NCBI GenBank assembly: GCA_017484285.1 | Contig: JAFUTH010000017.1 | Span: 1 to 64,000, forward strand | From: Treponema sp. | Lineage (GTDB): Bacteria; Spirochaetota; Spirochaetia; Treponematales; Treponemataceae | Direction: 5' to 3' | Length of the DNA stretch: 64,000 bases | Shown here: positions 57,901 to 64,000 of the stretch, piece by piece | How the letters are laid out: each line of letters opens with the position of its first letter | Numbering within the stretch: position 1 is the first letter of the stretch | Notes under the pieces: generated by a model | What the model saw: the letters and a program-made list of their open reading frames with translations, nothing else | Told to the model about the DNA's origin: nothing | The model's database searches: none | Translations under genes and position numbers: made by a program

Positions 57901-58243
57901 CTTCACCAGAATATGCCGTTGCTATGAATTTGTATTCATTGCCAGGGGTGAGGTATACGGCGGGCGCGCTTGATGTGGTGTCCACTGTGTCGTCATATTC
58001 CGTATCACCATCGCTGTTCGTGACGGTGAGTTTGTATGTATAGGTCTTGCCGCTGATGTCCGAAATGATTGTGCGGGCGGCATTTGTGAGTGAAACCGAT
58101 ACCCCGACCTTTCCCTCTTTTGTGACGGCACTCGTCTGAGCAGTGTTGTCTTCTCCGATGTTACTGCACGATGGGAGCGCGAATGCCGCAAATGCAAGCG
58201 CGCCGGCAGTGAACAAAATCTTTGTTATCGAAACTTTCTTCAT
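54956..58243 (-). CDS. Giant repeat lipoprotein 3 of tandem set (Ig-like and lectin-like domains)
   Basis: 1095 residues from ATG 58243 (AGGA eight bases upstream; a further ATG lies five codons before). Signal and lipobox FALPSC, then ~700 residues of Ig-like and bacterial repeat domains rich in Thr, Ser and Val. A concanavalin-like stretch (SFSFKVTGLTSDWTHIVRTL, VTLYKNGELKITYAP) sits in the middle, then Big_3-type domains, and a C-terminal beta domain with ARFTLDTKGSANWNTCYPVI. Surface lipoprotein, probably for glycan or host binding; this is inferred. It starts 18 bases after the stop of the upstream paralogue and ends in a terminator. Confidence 0.8.
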   Translation of the reverse strand: MKKVSITKILFTAGALAFAAFALPSCSNIGEDNTAQTSAVTKEGKVGVSVSLTNAARTIISDISGKTYTYKLTVTNSDGDTEYDDTVDTTSSAPAVYLTPGNEYKFIATAYSGEAAVLSGEETKTISADDAAVAITLRAVTGETVDVNLAVSIDGAATYGVSSLEVGVYTDSALGNTSTATGDDLSASVDTNGNYIISGTITSGVSKWLKIDVKDSDGTVIGTGRETLFAINSAPLTGTVTAAVTQYKATIEVTTSAASAPTLTLKNTTVTDAADITLSTKSTESPYTYTGYVNKASYNVLVSDTNYGTVSGVSTVEIDTNYELDSVSAILSDTAPTFYSDTITEDTIRSALTVSATSKNTSDASKTKTDTVTGYSLAYYSNEACTNSVDTLTDATAGTYYLKVTYGEKTSEEAVSLTLVGISKLTVAPTAVSIPFGTDGITLTSVTKTYTDDTTGTVDATAYQVAYYSDAACTESNTVTNIASATHGTYYAKVSYKTASALVTVTVTTAPSTLTLSKTTVIGVSALSGVTGTVTYTDNTTADIANSALSFRNTNSGDTITSESSLTAGVYTLTATYEESASADGTVIAGAVTVNVQLAVQEALPYAADVSAHALYTTAVPLTVNAENGISFSFKVTGLTSDWTHIVRTLNTALCLPNMDWWSGDDGKTLVTNFWPDVDNGATFTNDGAWNSWSAQSAVQCAVISIASDGTVTLYKNGELKITYAPMAAANDSTLSVLMPAFFTELATTGVYFEPTDGVTLTDMVIDVAKSADEVAAAYTAEAATLSISGQTTSYQQGDTFSFDGTAVVTDSYGRTYTVTGATATGGDTSSTGTKTVEVTYTADNSDVFTGSASATYEITVTKSISSIEETTVSGLSSDTIYYNFGALKNALINSPLAITATYTDNTTEAIDLTTVTFTYASNKVTVVYAGKSIELSESLTCASHEGTYSSVYAGDVISLPDGSKIVARFTLDTKGSANWNTCYPVISNVNVVPSEGTSVTTLYCRTDNWVNDIGNANIDGVYTIASDWNWDEYSTFLVGATGTVEISYSSGTISVNMTFVNGDTSHYQNYTFVNTGTDTPTVVLFADGCTATFE

Positions 58244-58261
58244 GTTAATTGTCCTCATTCA

Positions 58262-61200
58262 TTACTGATACAGTACCGATTCCGTCTTGGAATAGGTAAT
58301 TCCATCTACCGTGACTTCGACGGTTACGGCATACGTAACGCCCTTTGTTCCGGTGAGCGTAAATGTTTTGTTACTCTCCCCGCTCTGCACTGCCCCATCA
58401 ACGAGCCATGCGATGACCGCGCCTGTCGCTGTGACTGGCGTGCCGCTTACGGTAAGGGCGTTGCCCTCACTTTCGAGTGTGATATCTGCGGTGGGAACGT
58501 CGGGACTTACCGTGACTGTCGCTCCGACATCTGAGACTCCGGTGCCGAATTTAAGCGTACAGTTTTCAAGCGCAAGGAAGAAACCAACGGCGTCTGCTGT
58601 TACTGCTTGGTCGTTGTAAGTCTGGGTATACGTTTTTGATTTGTCCGCCGTTACGGTTGTCGCAAAGACATCAACTGTGCCATCGCCATGATTTGCGATA
58701 GATATGGTAACGGTTGCCCCTTTCTGATTTGTGAGCCACGTTCCCCAATCGTCACCCTGCATATCATTTGAACCTGCGACATAGCCAGTTCCCCAACCAT
58801 AGTTATCCGAACGCATAGCAGAGTATTCTGCATATCCATCTGCTCCAATCGTTACTTTGTTTGTAAGCACAAGAACCCAGTTATCCCAGTTCTCTTCTGC
58901 AAGAGTATCAGTTACAACAAATCTAATGACCGCAGAGGACTTTGCAGGTAAATCCCAACTTTGAATTCCATCTGTTTCAGAATCCGCATCCGTCCATACA
59001 GTCCACCAGTCAGATTCGTTTGTTCCAATCGTCGCATTATACTCCACCACATTCACGTTCACAGTGACCGTTGTCGTAATGTCTTCCGCATAGGTAATCG
59101 TAATCGTTTGTGAAGAGCCGCCCGTTGCCGTTATTTTGCTAAACGTGAGCAAATCATTGTCGATAACACTGCCTTCTGAAGAGTCCGCCTTTACAACAAG
59201 GCCGGTCGTATCAAAATCGGCTTCAGCTGCATTAACGAGCGTGTATGATGTAATCGTCGGCTGGGTTGTGACGACAATGCTTTCAACAGGTGAAGAAACG
59301 GTGATTTTGTAGCTCGCTGTTTTTCCGTTGACAGTGACGGTTACGGTCTGTTCTCCCGCTGTCGTCATTGAATAACCGCTGTATGAGACAAGGCTTACAG
59401 GCACTTCAAACGTGTTGCCGTTTGTGTCCGTTGCGGTGATTACGAGTCCGTCCGCTGAGAGCGATTCTCCGTTTATGTACTCGGATTTCACGTTTGTTGT
59501 ATCAAGTGCAATGCTATTGATAGTCGCAACGGCGGTGTTGTAAGCGGTGGTCGCGGCTGTATCATCTTTTGCAGATGAGATACTGACATTCGTAAGCGTC
59601 GCATTGCCATTATCATCAGTTGCATTCAGCGTAAGTCCTTTGGTTGCAACATCTGAGATAAACGCCGCGCAGTAATCCGAAACTTTTGCAGTGCCGATTG
59701 CCGTGGTAGCCGCATACGTGAGGGCTTTTTTGCCGTTCTTGTAGAATACAACCGTGCCATCGGTATTGTAGCTTACCGTAACATAGGCAGCTTCATTGAG
59801 GAAGATTGTCCATGCGTCGTCTGCGGTGTATGATGAGAAGTCTGTGCCTATTGTTGCAGAACCTTCGTAAATATCAGCCAACCATGTGCCATTCGGGAAA
59901 TACTGCAATGTAGAAAGATTCTGCACGACCTGTTCAGAATTAAATACATTCTGCCAGTCGCTTGTTAAATCGCTTCCCAACCAGAAACTCACCGAAACGC
60001 CGGTTTCGCCGTTTACCGCTAACGGAAGAACGTTTGTGTCTTTTTCGATTGTACCGTTTGCCGTATACGGCACGCTTGTTTGTACCGCAAGCTGCACGTC
60101 CACAGTCACCGCGCCTGCAATCACGGTGCCGTCTGCGCTTGCAGTTCCGGTGTAGGTTACCGTGAGCGTGTATGAGCCCGCACTGAGCGTGCTGTCTTTT
60201 GTGACTTCGGTGTCACCGTTTTTGAAAGAGAGCGCGCTGTTTTCAACGGACGCTGTTGTGCCATCTGTATATGAGACCGTTCCTGTTACGCTTACCAGTG
60301 AAGCTGTGCCAACAACAGCGCTTGCGCTCAATTCAAGGCTCTTCGGCGCGGTGGTGACGGTCAGCGTGATGACGGCTGATTTTTCTTTGTAAGAGACTTT
60401 TGCGTAGTACGTGCCGTGTGTTGCTTTGGTGATGTCAACTTCGGTTTCGCACGCTTTGTCTGAGTAGTAGGCAATATCGTATGCGGTTGCGGAAATCTCT
60501 TTCCCATCGCCCTCTGAATACACGGCTGTTACAGTCAGGCTGTCGGTTGAGACCTCTGTTCCGAATGCGATGGCCAGCGTTTCGGGCTCTACGCTGATTC
60601 CTGAAAGTCCGGCGAGCGTCAGTTTGACGGTAGCGGTCTTTTCATTGTAGGTCACGGTCAAGTCTTGTTCTGTCGTTTTTTCCTTGTCGTACGTGAGCGT
60701 TATGCCAGAAGTGACAGTCTGCGATGGGGCTGCGTTTCCCGCACCATCTTCATACGACGCCGTTACGATGAGAGCCGCGATAATTGCCTCATCAGTAACG
60801 GTATCGGCATAGAACGTTGGCTGTGCGTCGCCGCTCCATTTGGCGGTGATGCCTGTGAACGTGAGGCTCGGGTCAACGGTGACGACATTTGCATTGTTCA
60901 GCGAGGCATATGATGTGCCATCGATCAACACGCTGTATGTTCCTGCGGGAACGTAGCCGGTGTAGGTGTACGGGCTTGACGCTGATGTTGTGCTGAGCGC
61001 GATAGCCTCGGCTGTGCTGACGTTCGTGTTTTTGAGCGTGACAGCACTTGGCTTTGTTGCGGTCTTTACGCTGACGGTTGCCTTGTACTGGGTGATGGGA
61101 ACGATGACAGTATCCTTGAGTGCCGCCTTGTTGATTGCGTAGATTGATTCTGTCGTGCTTCCGATGACTGTTCCGTCTGAATCCGTTACGTCGATTTTGA

Positions 61201-61840
61201 GCCACTTGCTCTCGCCGCTTCCAATCGTGCCGCTGAGAATGTAGTTTCCATCGTCGTTTGTAATGAACGCGCCGTTTTCACCGACTTCTACGGACAAATC
61301 ATCCGCTTCGGAAGGCGATTTTGTAGAAAGGGTGCTGTCCGTGTAAACGGTTGCGGTGATTGCGCTCATGCCGTAGCCTGCCGCGCCTGAAACAGTGAGT
61401 GCGAGCGTTACATCGACGCTCTCTCCTGTGACAGCCGAGAGCGAAAGGCTGACGTTTGCATTGCTTGCGCTGATTGCCTGCTCTTTGCTTCCGCTCAGTG
61501 CGGGTGATGTGCCGTCGTATGCGGTCAGCACGAATCGGTAGGTGCCTCCGTCGGTCAACCGTACGACGGTCGGTGTTGTTATGTCCGCAATCGTGACGTT
61601 CTTTGTGTCGGTCGCGAGTGCGGTATTCGTGACGGTCAAGCCGTAGGTATATGACTTACTGCTGATGTCAGAAATAATCGTGCGGAAACTGGTGTCAACC
61701 GAAATGGAGACCGCAACTTTTCCGTTCTCAACGGTCGCTTCCGTTTGTGCGGGAGATTCCCCGATGCCGCTACAGCCGGGAACGACGAGCGCGAGCGCAA
61801 CGGATGCGCACGCTGCTTTTATCAGGTTTAGTTTTTTCAT
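58262..61840 (-). CDS. Giant repeat lipoprotein 2 of tandem set
   Basis: 1192 residues. Lipobox LVVPGC after MKKLNLIKAACASVALALV. The first ~250 residues (KVAVSISVDTSFRTIISDIS, TYRFVLTAYDG) match the third paralogue closely, as does the middle Ig block. The lectin-like stretch (VSVSFWLGSDLTSDWQ, VVFYKNGKKALTYAAT) and the C-terminal beta domain (VIRFVVTDTLAEENWDNWVL) follow, and the protein ends in an extra ~70-residue domain. Long stretches are nearly identical at the DNA level to the neighbour gene, which suggests exchange between copies. Confidence 0.8.
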   Translation of the reverse strand: MKKLNLIKAACASVALALVVPGCSGIGESPAQTEATVENGKVAVSISVDTSFRTIISDISSKSYTYGLTVTNTALATDTKNVTIADITTPTVVRLTDGGTYRFVLTAYDGTSPALSGSKEQAISASNANVSLSLSAVTGESVDVTLALTVSGAAGYGMSAITATVYTDSTLSTKSPSEADDLSVEVGENGAFITNDDGNYILSGTIGSGESKWLKIDVTDSDGTVIGSTTESIYAINKAALKDTVIVPITQYKATVSVKTATKPSAVTLKNTNVSTAEAIALSTTSASSPYTYTGYVPAGTYSVLIDGTSYASLNNANVVTVDPSLTFTGITAKWSGDAQPTFYADTVTDEAIIAALIVTASYEDGAGNAAPSQTVTSGITLTYDKEKTTEQDLTVTYNEKTATVKLTLAGLSGISVEPETLAIAFGTEVSTDSLTVTAVYSEGDGKEISATAYDIAYYSDKACETEVDITKATHGTYYAKVSYKEKSAVITLTVTTAPKSLELSASAVVGTASLVSVTGTVSYTDGTTASVENSALSFKNGDTEVTKDSTLSAGSYTLTVTYTGTASADGTVIAGAVTVDVQLAVQTSVPYTANGTIEKDTNVLPLAVNGETGVSVSFWLGSDLTSDWQNVFNSEQVVQNLSTLQYFPNGTWLADIYEGSATIGTDFSSYTADDAWTIFLNEAAYVTVSYNTDGTVVFYKNGKKALTYAATTAIGTAKVSDYCAAFISDVATKGLTLNATDDNGNATLTNVSISSAKDDTAATTAYNTAVATINSIALDTTNVKSEYINGESLSADGLVITATDTNGNTFEVPVSLVSYSGYSMTTAGEQTVTVTVNGKTASYKITVSSPVESIVVTTQPTITSYTLVNAAEADFDTTGLVVKADSSEGSVIDNDLLTFSKITATGGSSQTITITYAEDITTTVTVNVNVVEYNATIGTNESDWWTVWTDADSETDGIQSWDLPAKSSAVIRFVVTDTLAEENWDNWVLVLTNKVTIGADGYAEYSAMRSDNYGWGTGYVAGSNDMQGDDWGTWLTNQKGATVTISIANHGDGTVDVFATTVTADKSKTYTQTYNDQAVTADAVGFFLALENCTLKFGTGVSDVGATVTVSPDVPTADITLESEGNALTVSGTPVTATGAVIAWLVDGAVQSGESNKTFTLTGTKGVTYAVTVEVTVDGITYSKTESVLYQ

Positions 61841-61869
61841 AAGTACGTTTTTCCTTTTCTGTATGGGGG

Positions 61870-64000
61870 TTACTGATACTGTACTGTCTCAGATTTTGAA
61901 TATGTGACGCCGTTTACCGTTACGTCGACGCGCACACGATAGTATGTCCCTGCGGTTTTGCCGCTGAGCGTGAACGTTGTTTCCGTTTCGCCGTCCTGTT
62001 GGGCATTGTCAACGAACCATGCGATGACCGCGCCGCTTGCAGTGACAGGTGTTCCGCTTACGGTAAAGACAAAACCGTCTGCCTTTGCAAGCGAAATGTC
62101 GCTTGTCGGTACGGTTGCTGTTGCCGTCACAGAGACTGGTGTGCCCGCGCTGCCAAAGGTGACGTTGCAGTTTTCAAACACGAGGTTTGCATACAGGTTG
62201 TCAGTAAGCACAGGAATATCTGTGTAATACTGGTAGTGTGTCACGGTCGTGCCGTCTGTCGTTTTGACGAAATTGTATGTGACATCAGCACTGCCATCGC
62301 CGTAGTTTAACACGCTGATTGTAAGCGTTGCGCCTCGTACATAGTCCAAGAAGGTATCCCAGTCCCAGTCATTTTCAAGATTTGTGGAAGAATAGCTGTT
62401 TCCCCAACCGAAATTGTCCGCGCGAAGAACGACGTATTCTGAATAGGCATCGGCTGCGTACAAAACCACATCCGGAGCCACCTCCCAGTTCGAAGCGCCA
62501 ACACTCGTAATCGTCATCGTTGTCGTAAGTTTCTGACCACCCTCGACTTTTACGCCGTCACTATTTGATGCGCCCGCAAACACTGTCCACCAAGCTCCGC
62601 CTGTCACACTACCCGTCCAGCCAGCCTCGACTTCCTCAAGGTATGAGACGGTCACATCGTATGAGTTTGATTCGCTTCCGTAAGTGATGGTGACGGATTG
62701 CGTTCCGGTTGCCGCGGTGAGCTTTGAAATCTCGACATCTGACAGAGCGACATCTTCAACGGTGCCGTCCGAGTAGTTCGCCGTGATGCCCAATCCGTTG
62801 GTATTCAAAACAGGAACGTGCGTGCCGTTGGTATAGTACGTCGTCTGCACATTTTCTTTTGTGAGCGTAATGCTTGTGAGCGAAACATCGGTTACGGTGA
62901 CAGTATACGGCGTGCTTTCTGTGCCACATGTTACCGTAACGCTGTATTCGCCCGGTGTTGTCATGTCAACAGCTGAGCTGTCAACCGTCGCATAGTCCGT
63001 GAGATCGAATTCGTTGCCTTGTGAGTCAGTACCTGTAACAACGAGTCCTTTTGAAGAGAAGGCAGCATTTTGTTTGAATGAGCTTGTCGCTGATTCGGTA
63101 TTGATTGTGATTGATGAGAATGATGCGAGGAATTGCGCCTGTGCCTCTGCGGCGGTCAGTGCCTTGTTGATTACCACGTCATACATGGTATATTCCTTGC
63201 CTTCATGATTTGTTGCATGGAGTGTACAGCCACGGGAAGCAAGCAGTTCGATTGCCTTTGCGCAACCATCCGCTACGGTAAGACCGTTTTCCACTGAAAC
63301 CGCAGCCGCATACGTGAGCGCTTTCTTTCCGTTCTTGTAATAGGTAATGTTTCCGTCTGTGTCAAAATTCGCGGTCATATACTGAGGTTCGCCGTCCTGA
63401 CAGAAGATAGTCCAGTTTTCGGCGGTGAAATCGCTACCACGTTCCGCAGCGCCCTCAAAAATGTTTGCCCCGCCGTCATAGAGCCATACCCCCAGCGGAC
63501 CGACATCAATGTAGACGGTGTTGTAGCTATCAGAAAGAATAACAGGGCTTTCCCACTCGTAAGTATCGTCAGTCACTGTCCGTGCAAGATCAAGCCAGAA
63601 GCTGATAGACGCACCTGTTGAGCTTGTGACATCGACGAGATTTGTCTGCGTGACCTCGTTAATAACGCCGTTTTCGCCGTTACTTACGTTGTATGGTAAC
63701 TGCTCGGCTGAAAGCGCATCGAAATTGATGAAGCCGATTTCTTTTTCGATTCCATCGATTGTGATGAACACACGGACGGCGTAATATCCGGCTTCAAGCG
63801 TATCGCCCGTGTAATCGAGCCAGTTCCATGTGGTCGTATCGAGTTTTACGAATGCCTTTGAAGCAACAGCAACCTCGGCTCCTGTTCCGTCCGTTACCGT
63901 TACGGCAACATCGGTGATTGATGTACCCGGTTCGTAAAGCGTCTTGTCAATGGAAATTGTGTAGTCAAGGACTTGAATCTCATAGACTGCGGTTGCTGTA
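61870..64000 (-). CDS. Giant repeat lipoprotein 1 of tandem set (5' end outside the window)
   Basis: At least 709 residues; the frame is open from the right edge to 61870. It has the same lectin-like stretch (ASISFWLDLARTVTDDTYEW, ITYYKNGKKALTYAAA), Big_3-like domains (FSSKGLVVTGTDSQGNEFDL), the C-terminal beta domain (WWTVFAGASNSDGVKVEGGQ, YSEYVVLRADNFGWGNSY) and the same last domain as paralogue 2 (SGTPVTASGAVIAWFVDNAQ). The start and lipobox are beyond 64000. It is followed 29 bases later by paralogue 2. Confidence 0.8.
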   Translation of the reverse strand, partial: TATAVYEIQVLDYTISIDKTLYEPGTSITDVAVTVTDGTGAEVAVASKAFVKLDTTTWNWLDYTGDTLEAGYYAVRVFITIDGIEKEIGFINFDALSAEQLPYNVSNGENGVINEVTQTNLVDVTSSTGASISFWLDLARTVTDDTYEWESPVILSDSYNTVYIDVGPLGVWLYDGGANIFEGAAERGSDFTAENWTIFCQDGEPQYMTANFDTDGNITYYKNGKKALTYAAAVSVENGLTVADGCAKAIELLASRGCTLHATNHEGKEYTMYDVVINKALTAAEAQAQFLASFSSITINTESATSSFKQNAAFSSKGLVVTGTDSQGNEFDLTDYATVDSSAVDMTTPGEYSVTVTCGTESTPYTVTVTDVSLTSITLTKENVQTTYYTNGTHVPVLNTNGLGITANYSDGTVEDVALSDVEISKLTAATGTQSVTITYGSESNSYDVTVSYLEEVEAGWTGSVTGGAWWTVFAGASNSDGVKVEGGQKLTTTMTITSVGASNWEVAPDVVLYAADAYSEYVVLRADNFGWGNSYSSTNLENDWDWDTFLDYVRGATLTISVLNYGDGSADVTYNFVKTTDGTTVTHYQYYTDIPVLTDNLYANLVFENCNVTFGSAGTPVSVTATATVPTSDISLAKADGFVFTVSGTPVTASGAVIAWFVDNAQQDGETETTFTLSGKTAGTYYRVRVDVTVNGVTYSKSETVQYQ

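Overview
The window looks like a piece of a host-associated spirochaete chromosome, most likely a gut or rumen Treponema. This is inferred from spirochaete-style lipoboxes, very large Ig-repeat lipoproteins, a stand-alone MotA-like protein, and many genes whose start codon sits only 6-14 bases after an extended -10 box of the form TGTGCTANANT. The taxonomy is an inference, not a database result.

Layout. (1) 1-3.4 kb: the 3' end of a repeat-rich surface protein, a broken paralogue, and an intergenic stretch with a compact type I toxin-antitoxin locus (33-aa membrane toxin on the minus strand, convergent ~105-nt RNA on the plus strand) plus further structured RNAs. (2) 3.4-16.8 kb: metabolic genes (MBL-rubredoxin, ACT protein, two M14/AstE-like proteins, transglutaminase and alpha-E proteins) mixed with toxin-antitoxin modules (PIN, HigBA, DUF4258/YgiT), a WYL regulator, an HNH nuclease and several families of palindromic or tandem repeats. 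(3) 16.9-22.2 kb: a type IIG (MmeI-like) restriction-modification enzyme, a circularly permuted ATP-grasp enzyme and a periplasmic isochorismatase-like hydrolase. (4) 22.4-30.6 kb: cobalamin genes cobK, cbiET, cbiA and cobD, with an AAA-ATPase-like gene and two lipoproteins between them. (5) 30.6-48.5 kb: an AT-rich defence island on the minus strand: RhuM-Fic protein, WYL regulator, FlhA-like membrane fragment, exonuclease, two copies of a two-gene DUF262 (GmrSD-like) system, an HD protein, a decayed nuclease toxin, a PD-(D/E)XK nuclease and membrane proteins. (6) 48.6-52.3 kb: the rest of the cobalamin cluster (cobT, a double cobU, cobC-like phosphatase, cbiB), so the pathway is split by the island. 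(7) 52.4-54.8 kb: ridA, a malY/patB-like lyase and metQ. (8) 55-64 kb: three tandem giant lipoproteins with Ig-like, lectin-like and C-terminal beta domains; the last runs off the window.

Three regulatory patterns tie genes together. A GAACGAAAG element 24-25 bases upstream of the -10 box is shared by both AstE-like genes, the alpha-E/transglutaminase operon and the ATP-grasp gene, which suggests one peptide-ligase/peptidase regulon. A 17-bp palindrome (CTATCA-N5-TGATAG or close variants), always 11 bases from a -10 box, marks five promoters in the defence island, including both DUF262 operons. Palindromic repeats have entered coding genes in frame (cbiA, cobU, the type IIG enzyme) and one supplies the stop codon of the ACT-domain gene.

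The strongest candidates for undescribed systems are the type I toxin locus, the duplicated and co-regulated DUF262 pairs, a pair of similar small RNAs each lying just upstream of a decayed ORF, and the GAACGAAAG regulon. All family assignments are by eye from the translated sequence.
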